A stretch of DNA of 64,000 nucleotides from Oryzias latipes (GCF_002234675.1 NC_019862.2:23928160-23992159); one strand, 5' to 3'; shown: positions 34,868 to 46,906, counted from the stretch's first letter. Numbers and translations are program-made. Notes: generated by a model from the sequence alone, not told the origin.

Positions 34868-35690
34868 AAAGATTAACTCACAATACCAAACAATAACTCA
34901 CAACACAACACATTAACTCATAATACAAAACAAGAACTAATAACATGATACAACAACTCACAACACAACTCACAACAAAAAACAATAACTCACAACACAA
35001 AAAATAACTCACAACACAACATAACAACTCTCATCCCAAAAACCCATAACACAAAACAATAACTCACCACACTATAACTCACAATACAAAACAATAACTC
35101 ACAACACAACAACTTACAACACAATAACTCACATCCCAAAAACTCACAACACGAAACAATAACTCATAACACAAAACAATTTTTCACTATGAAAATAAGA
35201 AAAATATCAGTTTGTTAAAGTTAAAAAGATGTTCACAGATTTATGGCCTCAGTAACTCTTCTGATAAATGTTCAAATGTGGGATTTTTTTAGTGTTGTGA
35301 CGAATTGTAGTGTACTATTTTGTGAAATCTCAAATTAACACTTAAAAATTAACTCACAACACGAAACAATAATTCACAACACAATAACTCACAACACAAC
35401 AACTCACAACATGAAACAAAAACTCACAATACGGAACAATAACTCATAATACGAAACAATAACTCACAACACAAAAACACACAACACAACGAAACGGAAC
35501 AAAAACTCACAATACGAAACAATAACTCATAATACGAAACAATAACTCACAACACAAAAACACACAACACAACGAAACGAAACAATAACTCATAATACGA
35601 AACAATAACTTACAACACAATTACTCACAACACAACACTTTAACTCACAACACAACACAATGACTCACAACACAAAACAATTTGTCGCTG
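34868..35690. repeat. AACTCACAACACAAAACAAT minisatellite, unit A
   Basis: These are irregular tandem units of 15-20 bp built on AACTCACAACAC and ACAAAACAAT. They are broken at about 35,180-35,345 by a spacer (ATAAGAAAAATATCAGTTTG and CCTCAGTAACTCTTCTGATA) that recurs after the array. No conserved spacers or palindromic repeat were seen, so it is not a CRISPR. Confidence 0.85.
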
Positions 35691-36032
35691 TGAAAATAAG
35701 AAAACTATCAGTTTGTTAAAGTTTGAAAGATATTTACAGATTTCCGGCCTCAGTAACTCTTCTGATAAACGTTTAAATGCAAATGGAAGTATGTCAATCA
35801 TTTTGTGTTAACTCTGAAAGTGAGCTACAAATGCATTTCTAAAGAAAAATCTTTTTTTTTGCCTTTTGATAAAATTGTTCAGAAGAGTTTTGATGGCCGG
35901 AAGTCCGAATCTGTGAATATTTGTCAAACTTTACCAAACTGATATTTTTCTTATTTTCATAGCGACAATACTAATAATAAAAAAGGTCCCCTAATTTCAT
36001 TTTTGTTTTTATTTTGCCCTCTCGAATTATTG

Positions 36033-36424
36033 CTAGATGTTTGAGGTGGCTGTTGGGTTTCAGGGAGGCCGGCAGCCCCTCCTGCTCGCCTGTGTTCTCA
36101 CATGTGTCCAGGCGCTTCTCCGTTCTCCCCAGAACTTTGTAATCGGAGCGCTGCATCTGGGTACGCTCCACCAGCCTCTCCTTGTCCTCCAGCACCTGCT
36201 GCACCTGGGTCACAACACTCCTGTCAAAGGCCCCGAAGCCCCCGCCGCCGCGGCCCCCCGCCAGCCTGGCTCTGTCGTCCCACTTCTGCAGCGTGGCGGT
36301 GCAGAAAGACTCAAAGAAGGAGAAGCGTTTGGCCATGAGGGCTGGGTAGTCCGCCATCTCCAGCTTTCGCTTTGGCGCTCGCCGCTCTGCACGCTCTTCA
36401 TCACTGACGAGCTCTTCATCTTCA
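36033..36424 (-). pseudogene. aatf: aatf fragment in unit A
   Basis: These 392 bases match 47,813-48,204 inside aatf with about ten differences by eye. On the minus strand they encode [20 protein letters not shown] through SHLKHL, the middle of the protein, with changes such as Lys and Asp at normally conserved positions. Both ends are abrupt: the left joins the sequence after the minisatellite and the right joins magoh intron 1. There is no start, stop or tail, so it is a dead remnant. Confidence 0.9.
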
Positions 36425-36621
36425 TGATAAAAACTGATTGTTAAGGTGATCTTGAGCCACACAACTTTCCTGTTTTATAAATAAAGTTTCATTTGAATGG
36501 TAAACGTCCACGTGTGGGTGTTTCTAACCATTTGTTTTTACATTCGCTTGAATGAATGAGAGATATAAGCCGTGAGGAGTCATCCTCATCTTCACCAACT
36601 TGTTCGCTTCCCTGCAGGTAA
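36425..36621 (+). pseudogene. magoh: magoh intron 1 / exon 2 edge fragment in unit A
   Basis: Position 36,424-36,621 matches 50,748-50,945 with about 3% differences. It includes the exon 2 splice acceptor (TTCCCTGCAG) and the first four bases of exon 2, then the match ends. The same orientation and order as the source (aatf part, then magoh part) points to a deleted tandem copy rather than scattered captures. Confidence 0.88.
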
Positions 36622-36843
36622 TGGGAATGTTTTTTATAATCTGAAAAAAAATTTCTGGGCTCATGTACACGGTTGGATTTTAATCCGACCAATGATCCGA
36701 TCAAGATATTTTGCACATGTAAATGGTGGTTATGGTGTCGACTCGCAGCGTGGCCGGGGCGTGGCATCACGATGGTATCTCTCCATCGTGATGTCAGTCA
36801 CCCATCAAGATGGACGATGGTATCATCCATTGGCACAACCCTA
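36622..36843. other. Unique junction sequence between the two duplication units
   Basis: It contains inverted words GCATCACGATGGTATC and CCATCGTGATGTCAG and looks like a repeat scrap. No gene was seen. It marks the boundary between unit A and unit B. Confidence 0.5.
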
Positions 36844-37047
36844 CTGTGAAGTACAGCGGAACTTTGCCCCGCTTCGCCATCAGCATTTTGAGAGAAGCTC
36901 TGCTCACTGCACATCTGCACAGCCTCACACGTTCTTATATGAAGCCCCGAAATATGCGTTTTTTATTTTGTACCGGTAGCAACTTGCTATTCCAAGTTAA
37001 AACTATGTTGTACATGTCTCACTGAGCTTGTAGTAATTACAGCTTGG

Positions 37048-37168
37048 GTGCCAGAGCTTAACTGGTCCACTTGTGGGCAAAAGCAGGGTACACCCTGGAC
37101 AGGTTGGCAGTCTGATGTGGGACCACAATCACACACCTATTCACACACACATTCACACCTTGGAATGT
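37048..37168 (-). repeat. SINE tail relic, unit B
   Basis: This is the duplicate of 27,655-27,775 with only a few base changes. Confidence 0.6.
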
Positions 37169-37641
37169 TTTCACATTCTGGAATTCTAACAAGCTCACTC
37201 TTGATTGGTAAGGGGGTTTGCTATAAAAACATGAACCCAGACCGATTGTGACAAACTACTAACCACGTCCAACATGGATGCTGCCAAAAGGAGAACTGAA
37301 TTCATCTTGCTGGAACCGGAAGTAAGCCATTTTCTATGGGAGACATTACACTCACTCGATTCTGTTGTCATAAACAGTCAATGATGTAAACTGACTTCAT
37401 CCAGTTACACACACAAGCCCTGCCCACTTGATGACATCATAATGCATTTACAACATTTCCTGCAGTGATGTAAAATGCTGTCAAATGATGTCGTTTGGTG
37501 TCTAGAGAAAAAAAGTAGTGATGTCATATGAGTCATCGAGCACCCCGTGAAATTAACTTATAGACCTAACATTTGGTTGAAATTTTCGATTCAGTTGTTT
37601 GTCGTCAGTAAAACAAAGAAACTCAAAAAGAGAAAACAACA

Positions 37642-39702
37642 ATGTTTTCAAGGTGTGGACAGGAAATGACAGGAAATCGGCCTTCCTCAAGGGCAATGAC
37701 TGTTCACGAGCAAATAGAAAGACAACGTTTTGCACAATGGCATGTAAACAAACAGAGGAAATTAGAAGTACAGGGGGCCAGTAGCGATGAGGAACAACCC
37801 CAGCATGTTGATGTAGTTGAATTTAAAAAAAGGAAAAGAGCACAAGATCGCCAAAGGCTCCAAGAAGAGGCTTTTAAACATTTGGAAGAGGAACAAAAAA
37901 GACTAAAAGAAGAAAAGGCTTTAAGGTTCCAGCAGCATCTTCAGAGGAAAGAAGCTGAAAGGATTGCATTAGAAAAACAAGCAAAAAATTTGGAAGCAAG
38001 CCAGGCTGCTTTGGTTTGTAACGTACAATCTTTTGAGAAAAAAGAACGACAGAGAATATGTGAAGAAAGGATTCCAGAACCTGATAACAGCTTTATGATA
38101 AAGGCTGCTTTTGAATCAGCTACACATGGATCCTTTGAAGTTGTAAAGGATGAAACAATCACAACAGAAAATAAAAAGAGATCAGTTGCATTCGATTTAG
38201 CACTTGCTTCACAGAAACTCATCGACACTGAAAAGTTCAGAGCACTAATGACAGTTGACAAAGCGCTACTCAGATTGCTGGCACTGGACAAAAACAATCT
38301 GATCGAAAAACAGATCGAACTTCTCAAATTATTGGAAATAGACGATGAAGAAATGTTTGAAGAATTAAGAGAAATAGGGGGGTTCCGGCTTAAGGACGTT
38401 ATATTACTAAGTCGTAGTATTATTTGTCACACGCCCCATTTGAGTCATGCAACTCTGCAAGAAATGTTAGCAAATAGACGTCATAAGCATGGGGCTTCAA
38501 ATTCGACCGCTGTGAAAGAAAAAAAGGCGCCTCCAATACCAATCCGAGATACAAAGAAGGCGGAGGATAACAGTCAAAATAAGTTTGCAAATCCTTTCCC
38601 CCCTAAAAATGCGAGACAAAGGATGGAAAACATATCTGACCAAGGCTCAGAAGAAAGTTTTCAGCACAAGTACCCACATCCTCCTCCTCACAACACCAGG
38701 GAGATGGAGGTTTCTACCACAAAGGGACCATTTAAGACATCAAGAAAACTAATACCGCCTTGTGCACCTGTTGTCAATTTGGACACATGTCATCCACCCT
38801 TCCCTGGTAAGGACCACTACAGCTTTGATGAAGAACACTGTGACTCTAAACATATTAAGCAAGAGGAGGTCTTGGATGCAAGTGTCCGCCCGAAAAGGTC
38901 AGATACGTATAAAGATAGCTCAGAGGACGAATCCAACTACAGGCGCCCACATCCCCCTCCTCACAACACTAGGGAAATAGAGGTTTCCAGTACAAAGAAA
39001 CCGTTTAATGCGTCAAGAAAAATAAAAGTACCGCCTTGTGCACCTGTTGTCGATTTGGAAACATATCATCCACCCTTCCCTGGTAAAGACCACTACAGCT
39101 TTGGTGAGGAACCCTGTACCTCTGAATATACCATACAAGATGAAGTGTTGGTTGAATTTGAAAGCCTGGAGATGACAGATTCTTCTGTAGATATCTCAGA
39201 AGACAAGGTTAACTACAGGCACCCACATCCTCCAATTTGCAACACTGAAAAGATGAAAGTTTCCCATTTAAGTGATTCGGACCCAAAGATTGGCTCTCAA
39301 CATCAGAACATGTTCGTTCCTTTAAAAAGACCAAAACTGGAACCCTTGTCTCTGACGCGTGGACATAATTTGACTAAAGGAAATCTCTCACCTACTCTTC
39401 CAACAAAACGTTTTCATTTGCCTCCGATTAATCAAAAACAAAGCAAGGTTAATCAGAGCACAGACATGAGAACGTCACAATGCACGCCACGCCCTAGTAC
39501 CCCTCCCAAGACAAGGCTGCAGAGAACTGAGCCAACGCCAAGTGACTCACTTCCAAAATTAGAAAATAAGTTAGGTGCGAGACAGCTGACTGAATCTGAA
39601 GCGGAAGAGTTCCTTTTTCCTTGGAGAAAACCTCAACAGGACATCCGCATCCCAACAGGGGGGAAGAAAAGACAGGACAAACAAAAGTTAAAGAAGCCTT
39701 AA
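37642..39702 (+). CDS. Unrecognised intronless 686-aa protein, copy B
   Basis: This is the paralogue of the ORF at 28,249, of equal length and intact. By eye it differs at eight bases: four silent (CAC for CAT, GAA for GAG, TCT for TCA, GTT for GTG) and four that change a residue (Thr to Ala and Lys to Ile in the N-terminal third, Ser to Ala and Ser to Pro near the C terminus). All differences lie in the first ~510 or last ~90 bases; the ~1.4 kb between is identical. The upstream 360 bp differs at about ten positions. Its promoter region holds several TGATGTCA/TGAGTCA-type words (CRE/AP-1-like) in both copies, which is weak evidence. The function is unknown. Confidence 0.7.
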   Translation: MFSRCGQEMTGNRPSSRAMTVHEQIERQRFAQWHVNKQRKLEVQGASSDEEQPQHVDVVEFKKRKRAQDRQRLQEEAFKHLEEEQKRLKEEKALRFQQHLQRKEAERIALEKQAKNLEASQAALVCNVQSFEKKERQRICEERIPEPDNSFMIKAAFESATHGSFEVVKDETITTENKKRSVAFDLALASQKLIDTEKFRALMTVDKALLRLLALDKNNLIEKQIELLKLLEIDDEEMFEELREIGGFRLKDVILLSRSIICHTPHLSHATLQEMLANRRHKHGASNSTAVKEKKAPPIPIRDTKKAEDNSQNKFANPFPPKNARQRMENISDQGSEESFQHKYPHPPPHNTREMEVSTTKGPFKTSRKLIPPCAPVVNLDTCHPPFPGKDHYSFDEEHCDSKHIKQEEVLDASVRPKRSDTYKDSSEDESNYRRPHPPPHNTREIEVSSTKKPFNASRKIKVPPCAPVVDLETYHPPFPGKDHYSFGEEPCTSEYTIQDEVLVEFESLEMTDSSVDISEDKVNYRHPHPPICNTEKMKVSHLSDSDPKIGSQHQNMFVPLKRPKLEPLSLTRGHNLTKGNLSPTLPTKRFHLPPINQKQSKVNQSTDMRTSQCTPRPSTPPKTRLQRTEPTPSDSLPKLENKLGARQLTESEAEEFLFPWRKPQQDIRIPTGGKKRQDKQKLKKP

Positions 39703-40323
39703 CAACCCTTATAGGATAAAACTAGGCACCAAATGTAGGATTAAAGGTGCTCTAGTTTCCAGAATAAAAAGAAGGAGGGTCAAAGGGCAAGAGCCCAGTT
39801 TAGTTTAGCATATTCTGTTTAGTTTAGTTTGGGTTACCATGTAACCTTTGTAGGATAGAGCTAGGGACTAAATGAAGGTTAAAGGTTCTCTAGTTTCCAG
39901 AATAAAACAAATCTATTCAAAACTAAACCTTCAAAAGAACACATTTTTAAATGTAGATATTTGATTTAAAATGGAAATCAAAATAAGGATTTTGTTTGAA
40001 AAAACTAGTGGGTTTTTTTTTCATGTTGTGGGAATGTGTCATCTGGGGACTGTTAAGAGATCTAGTTTTCCAGGAGCGTGGAAATAACTACTGTAATTTC
40101 AGGACTATAAGCCGCTACTTTTTTCCTGCACTTACAGCCGTGGGGCTTATTCAGTGATGCGGTTAATTTATGGTTTTAAGTGGCGGCCGCGATGTACGTA
40201 TTTTCGGACACAGTTGTTGTGGAAGGAAACTTCTGACCCACGTGCCGCGAGGAGGCGCGCGTATCGTGCTGAGGCGCGCGCTTTTCAGTCGCCGCTGCTT
40301 TATTTTAGCGGTGTGTTTTTTAA

Positions 40324-41195
40324 CAGTGTTTTTCAAACTTTCCTGAGCCACGGCACACTTTAACCTTGACAAAAACCCCGCGGCACACCAGCATCTCTGT
40401 ACCGGCATGGTCTGTATTGATCGACAGCCCCCCCCCCCCCCCCTCCCCGCAATCTCACGTGCATTTTGTGATAATTGTGGCCGAAAAAGCAGGAATTTGC
40501 GGCTGTTTTTTCTAAGACATGAAATAAAAGTTAAATTAGAAAATTTAGAAACTGTTTGTTCGTTGAGGTTTCTAGACATTTCACGCGGATTACTCATTGT
40601 GCGCTGGGACACTGGCCCTTTAAGCCAATGCATCATGGGAGATGTAGTGTGAAAACTGCCCAAAAAGGGCAGAAAGACTTGCGTCTCTAAGCTTCATAGT
40701 TTTGTTCACGGTCTGACACCGTACTCTGTGGAAAGCTACACCGCTAAAGACGAGCTTTAGCTGGTATTTTTGTTGGAACTGAGAGACTTTATGCGCAGAA
40801 TTAAGAACAAGGAAGTGAAGACTTTAACCACTTCTGATTGGTCAGACTGATGACATGTGATTAAGCCTTCAACAATCATTGGCGGAGACAGTTAAAGGGG
40901 CGGGACTTTTCCGCAAACCGCTATAGCTGCAGGTAAATCGTGGTACCGTAATTCTTATCAAAATGTCTTTAATAGAATCAAATAAACACAAAGAAAAAGC
41001 TATTTTAAGATCTTTTATATTCGTAACTACTCAGTGTTTTATCAGGGCCTGTTTGGATGAACAAAGAGCTGATTTCCTGGAGATGGAAAATGTTTTTAGA
41101 TCAGTTAATGATTAATGAGGGCAATTTCCCACGGCACACTTGACCATCTCCTACGGCACACTAGTGTGCCGCGGCACACTGGTTGAAAAACACTG
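40324..41195. mobile_element. hAT-type MITE nested in the TA-flanked element
   Basis: The left end CAGTGTTTTTCAAACTTTCC and right end CTGGTTGAAAAACACTG are inverted, and both ends carry CGGCACAC words. A poly-C run (40,428-40,443) lies inside. The flanks (TTTTTTAA / TTTTAACC) are similar but not a clean 8-bp repeat. Confidence 0.65.
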
Positions 41196-41472
41196 TTTTA
41201 ACCAGCCCTGTTACTCCCATAACGCTGCCGCGACACAAGCGGAAGGAGAGCTTTACCCGTTTACCCCTCCATGCACTGCTGATACTTGCTCATTCTTAAA
41301 CGCTTACAACAGAATGGCGAATGGCATTGGCCCCGCCTTTAGCCCCTAAGACTCATGGGAAATGGGGGATCGCGGATGTAAATTTCCTCATCATAACTGA
41401 GGGAGGTAATGTTGATTATATGGTTACTGTTTGTAATTTTATGTATGATAACTTGATTGTCAATAAGTTAAA

Positions 41473-41475
41473 AAA

Positions 41476-41506
<31 letters not shown>

Positions 41507-41519
41507 ATACATAAATGAA
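41473..41519. repeat. AAAT microsatellite
   Basis: About eleven tandem AAAT units with two changes near the right end. Confidence 0.9.
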
Positions 41520-42865
41520 TAAAAAAAACCATAACTGAGGCTTGTGAACAGAATAGAGTTCCATGCTGTTTGGCAGATGTAGATATACTCAAATACATCA
41601 GCCTGAGGCAAAGCTGACTTCACCCACAGTGTGCTAACGAATGCACTCACTCTGGGAGTCAGGACGTGATTTGTCAGGATGACAATGTTGCCTAATACAT
41701 GCGGCTTGTATTCCGACGCGGCTTGTGTATGTATAAAAGTAGTCACACACGTGAAAATGGGTGGGTGCGGCTAGTAATCGGGTGCGCTATGTGGTCCAGA
41801 ATTTACGGTAACTCTTTGGGATTTCTTTAAAAACGTTACTTTTCACTTCTTTTATTTCGAAAATACAACAAACTGTAGATTCATAGAAATAAACAATGTG
41901 CATTTTTGGATTCGGGTGTAGAAATGACTTAATTTTGGGTTTTCTCCAGGTGCTCTGGTTTCCCCAACACAAAAAAACTTTACCTTTCACTTCAAATGGA
42001 TAAAGCTGAAGATTAGAAATAAAAACAAATTACTGTTTCTGAAAATGCAAACCCATTTATCCTAATAAAGTAAAGACAGCAAAAAAAAGACTGCTTAAGA
42101 AAGTTTTAGAAGCTTTAAAAGTAAAGAAAAAAAAGATCTTTGCCTTTGGCAAATAAAACTGAGGTTGTGGTTTGGGTGGTAGTTGGAGGCAGGTGCCTCA
42201 GAAGTCCAAACCCCGCTTTAAGTCTTTTGGGACTTACAACATCACCACTTGATGGGAATGACCTCAGCTTGAGCAGAAGGTTGAATGGCACTGGCTAGAA
42301 AAAGACAGGTCAAAAAAAGTTACAGAAACCTTAAATTTGGTGAAGAAAGTGCCGGGCTTATTTTAAACATATTCTTTAAATCCATCCTGTGCATTCGATG
42401 TAAAGCTTTTACAGTAAATGAAAGATAGAATATCCTTACCAAGAAGTAGGGTCTAAGGGCAGGGATGCCCAGTTCAGCTTAGTCTGTTTAGTTTCAATTT
42501 GATTACCATGTAACCCAGGTTAGCTCTATTTTACATGGTTTACATGGTAACCCATGATGAGGTCTACAGCACAGACACTCCCTGAATTCTGCTGTGTGTG
42601 TAGATGGAGCATCCACTCATTCTGCTTCCATTTTACATCCTATCTTTGTGAGATTTTCTGCTGTTGCCACTTTGAAAACAAAGAACAGAGCTAGGCTCAA
42701 TATTGAGCATGATTTAGTAGCTGTAACAAACCTGCAACCTCGTTTGGAAAGACGTGTAGCACAAAGCAGGCACATTGCAGCCATTAACACAACTTTTTGT
42801 TTCTTTTTGCACATTGTTTCAATGTTATTGTTCTTACAAACTGAGTGATCCTTTATTTAATTTTA

Positions 42866-43016
42866 TCCCGGCCACTCGTGGGTGAAACCAGGGGACATCC
42901 TGGACAGGTTGCCAGTCCGTCGCAGGGTCACAAATCAAACACCCATGAACTCTCACAATCACATGAAGGGACAATTTAATGTAATCAATTAATATATGAA
43001 GCATTTTTTTGGACGG
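42866..43016 (-). repeat. SINE 3' half, unit B
   Basis: This is the duplicate of 31,757-31,909. Confidence 0.75.
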
Positions 43017-44257
43017 AAGTTTAAATCACAACATCCTGAAGCTTCCCCCAAAACCTCGTGCTCTGACACCAGTTGTTGCAAAAATCAAACACCCGACTCC
43101 AAATTTCCTTCATTTAGTATTTATCTGAAAGCAAATCATAAGTGAATTTTTTTCATAGCTGGAAATAAATTCATCGGCTGTTCCTGAATTATTGACTTAC
43201 GTCAATTTAAACTGTGAGTGAATCACAACCATAAAGCCGTTTTCACAGGTTTGGATCTGATTGATTAGAAGACATTGATTAGATTTGATTAGAAGTCATG
43301 TGACCGTGACTTTCTGACCTTAAAACACTTTTGTAGTTTAGACACGAGGCATGACTCCACATTGCTTTTTGCTTTTTTCCTAGTGTAGAACTCATTTCTA
43401 AAATATTTTCCAACAACTTTGTTGTCCTGCAAATATTTTAGAAATATGTCAAAGCACATTTCAAATTTGTTCATTTCAATGATTTGAGAAACTTGAACAG
43501 CAAATTTTTAAAGATGATTGCATTTTAATAGGTTTCAACTGCAGTCTGAATAGGTTTGCAAATGTTTTTTATTCAAAATTCTAATCCACACAAGTTTGTA
43601 AAGCCAAATGTTAACCAATAAATGTAGTTCTTTAAGAATAGAGGCAGCATTATTGTTTCATTAACATGAATACAAAAACAGAGAAACTAAAATCTGATTC
43701 ATTATTATTTTATTGTTATTGCTCAGATAGAAGCTCTTCTCTCAGAAGAAAATATATATTCACCTATATTCTCCCTAAATAGATTTCAGTTAGACTGTAA
43801 AAACAGGATCCATTTTTAAAACAACAGATTAAACTTCAGGAAGTCAACGCCAAAATAAAAGTCTTCCTTTCCTGCAGCTTCACATCCCAGCACAGCTCTG
43901 CTGGAAATGTTGAAGGCACTTCAAGCCCGAGGTCAAGCGTTGCATGTCCTTCTTAGACATCACCTGTTTATGCTGAAAGCCAACAGCTGACGCTTGAAAA
44001 TAACTAAATATTTCTGAAAAAATCAGTCAGAAGTCCATCATCCTTTGTGGATGCCCAAATCGACATCAAGTTTTTAAATACTTGGACTGTAAAAACTCTT
44101 AAAAAAATAAATAAAAATGTTTCAACTTGGGCTAAATACGTAGTCTTGAGTGTAGATGAACAACTTGGTGGCTCCCTTGTGATGTTTGAGGACCCGAGTC
44201 AGTGTCGCACAATAGGTGGAGATGGTGGAGACCATCATTTCATTTTACAGTCCAACA
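43017..44257 (-). repeat. Inverted copy of the cdc14a 3' flank, unit B
   Basis: This is the duplicate of 31,910-33,162. It lies in the opposite orientation to the source at 9642-10,892. Confidence 0.85.
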
Positions 44258-44258
44258 G

Positions 44259-45694
44259 GAGGGTATTCCAGAAAGCAGGTTATGCTAGCTCCCACGGTAA
44301 GTTTGAGGCTAAGGAAGTTGATAACCTCAGCTTTCGGTTCCAGAAATGAAGGTATGTATCAGGATATATCAAGTTGCCATAGTAACTCATGCTCTAAACA
44401 TAACCTGGTCTGGAGCAGGTTTGGTTGAAGGTTAATTTGTTTTCAGAGAGGTGAAGCAGCATGGCGTGTCCATTTGAAGATGATTTAGTGGATGAAGAAG
44501 CTCAGATAAAACTTTTTCCACCATGAGAGGGTGATAAGACCACATATGGATGTTGGAAAGATAAACTTTTTGACTTTGATCTAACTTAATTATTTGCATC
44601 AGTTAAGATAAATCATTTATTTTGTTAAGTCAGCTTAAAATTAACACGTAGTTTTCAGGCAGTTATTTTACTTTCATTCAAATTAATTCAATTAAGTAGG
44701 TGTAGCTTTGGTGCTGCTGTTATCAGCGTTGCCGCAAGGGATTGTGGGATACCATTCCCTTTGCCTGTCTTGTCGGATTAGAGTTTAAGTGTGGGTTTTT
44801 GACCGAATGTGTTTAGTTGTTTAGGTATTTTACAGTGTTTTGCCGAGTTATTTTGTCCTACTATGCTTAAGTCTCTGCACCACGAGTAAGAGGGAGGGAG
44901 AGGATAATGAGTTTTTATAGAACCCCTACCATGAATTCTAGTAATGACAGTGATGGAAAACTCATAGATGAATTTAAGCAGGCTGCGCATGTTGCTCTTT
45001 TTATTGTTATACAAATGAGTATATCTGCGGGCTCGCTCAAATTTAGACATATGACAGTTCAAGAATTATAATTAATTAAGATGGAAAAAATATTAATTGA
45101 ATTGGAGTAATATGACATTTAGTTAGATAAATACGTACATTTGAGTTGTATAAACAATTCTTGAGCTTTACACATGTATGAAATTAGGTTGAATAAATTT
45201 AACTCAATTATTTGTTACCATAGAAGTAATTCATTTAAGTTGGCAAAATTGGAAAAGTTTTATATATATATATATGCGTCACAAGGAAAATGGAAACAAG
45301 ATCAGAAACTCGTGCGTTTACGTTGTCTGTTCTTCTACTACAAGCAGAAACTCTTTGTTTTACTGATGCAGTCATGTTACTTTTTTGATGGACGTATAAT
45401 CTTCATACGCCGTCATTAAAATCTCAGTCTCCGTCTCACTGAAGTGTAGCGCTCTCTTTTTTTCTCCACGCGTTTCCATAGTGACTCCGGAAATCGGCGA
45501 TCCATTGAGAATGTCTTTATGTACTTGCTGTGCATGTGCATTAACCCAGGGTTACCAAGTCGAGCGTAATTACGCTAATTCATATCCGGTCTTTTGGAAC
45601 TGACATACCCAGAGTAAGCAAGTTCAGGCGGATTTCAGCCAGAGTTCAGGCTTAAAGTCAGAGTAGTGTAAACATGCTTCATGGAATACCCCCC
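44259..45694 (+). mobile_element. Non-autonomous PIF/Harbinger element, unit B
   Basis: This matches 33,163-34,806 without the 205-bp MITE. The MACPFEDDLVDEEAQ remnant begins at 44,461. Confidence 0.7.
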
Positions 45695-45763
45695 AGATGA
45701 ATTGTAGTGTGTTATTTTGTGTTGTTTTGTGAAATCTAATCTGTTCGTCACAACACTAAAAAG

Positions 45764-46556
45764 ATTAACTCACAATACGAAACAATAACTCACAACACAA
45801 CACATTAACTCATAATACAAACCAGAACTAATAACACGATACAACAACTCACAACACAATAACTCACAACAAAAAACAATAACTCACAACACAAAAAATA
45901 ACTCACAACACAACATAAAAACTCTCATCCCAAAAACCCATAACACAAAACAATAACTCACCACACTATAACTCACAATACAAAACAATAACTCACAACA
46001 CAACAACTCACAACACAATAACTCACATCCCAATAACTCACAACACGAAACAATAACTCATAACACAAAACAATTTTTCACTATGAAAATAAGAAAAATA
46101 TCAGTTTGTTAAAGTTAAAAAGATGTTCACAGATTTATGGCCTCAGTAACTCTTCTGATAAATGTTCAAATGTGGGATTTTTTTAGTGTTGTGACGAATT
46201 GTAGTGTACTATTTTGTGAAATCTCAAGTTAACACTTAAAAATTAACTCACAACACGAAACAATAATTCACAACACAATAACTCACAACACAACAACTCA
46301 CAACATGAAACAAAAACTCACAATACGGAACAATAACTCATAATACGAAACAATAACTCACAACACAAAAACACACAACACAGCGACACGAAACAATAAC
46401 TCATAATACGAAACAATAACTCACAATACAATAACACACAACACAACGACACGAAACAATAACTCATAATACGAAACAATAACTTACAACACAATTACTC
46501 ACAACACAACACTTTAACTCACAACACAACACAATAACTCACAACACAAAACAATT
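45764..46556. repeat. AACTCACAACACAAAACAAT minisatellite, unit B
   Basis: Same array as 34,868-35,690 but with different unit gains and losses in the second half. An inverted scrap of the same unit (GTTGTGTTGTGAGTTC) is at about 47,115-47,165. Confidence 0.85.
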
Positions 46557-46906
46557 TGTCACTGTGAAAATAAGAAAACTATCAGTTTGTTAAAGTTTGA
46601 AAGATATTTACAGATTTCCGGCCTCAGTAACTCTTCTGATAAACGTTTAAATGCAAATGGAAGTATGTCAATCATTTTGTATTAACTCTGAAAGTGAACT
46701 ACAAATGCATTTCTAAAGAAAAATCTTTTTTTTTGCCTTTTGATAAAATTGTTCAGAAGAGTTTTGATGGCCGGAAGTCCGAATCTGTGAATCTTTGTCA
46801 AACTTTAACAAACTGACATTTTTCTTATTTTCATAGCGACAATGCTAATAATAAAAAAGGTCCCCTAATTTTATTTATTTTTTTATTTTCCCCTCTCGGA
46901 TTATTG

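Larger units (their letters stand above)
27451..36621. repeat. Left copy (unit A) of a large tandem segmental duplication
   Basis: It matches unit B (36,844-50,945) in the same orientation, starting at CTGTGAAGTACAGCGG. The offset is 9,393 through the ORF, then about 11,100 after a 1.7-kb insertion in B. Unit A lacks stretches equal to 46,907-47,812 and 48,205-50,747 of unit B, so only fragments of aatf and magoh intron 1 survive. It ends four bases into what is magoh exon 2 in unit B. Non-coding divergence is about 2-3% by eye. Confidence 0.85.
40091..41808. mobile_element. TA-flanked DNA transposon present only in unit B
   Basis: The left end CTGTAATTTCAGGACTATAA is mirrored at the right by the complement of CCGTAAATTCTGGACCACAT. 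TA is duplicated at 40,089-40,090 and 41,809-41,810, and unit A has the single-TA empty site (AATAAGTAACTC, about 30,695). This is a clean insertion after the duplication. The TA target fits Tc1/mariner-like elements. No transposase is visible. An hAT MITE and an AAAT array lie inside it. Confidence 0.75.

Noticed and set aside
34868..35690. Spaced short repeats resembling a CRISPR array
   Set aside because: Unit length and spacing are irregular, there are no unique spacers of constant size, and the genome is a vertebrate's.
36033..36621. Helitron-type capture of gene fragments (aatf plus magoh)
   Set aside because: There is no Helitron end (TC...CTRR with hairpin) in view. The fragments are in source order and orientation, include an intron, and join a tandem copy, so deletion within a duplication is simpler.
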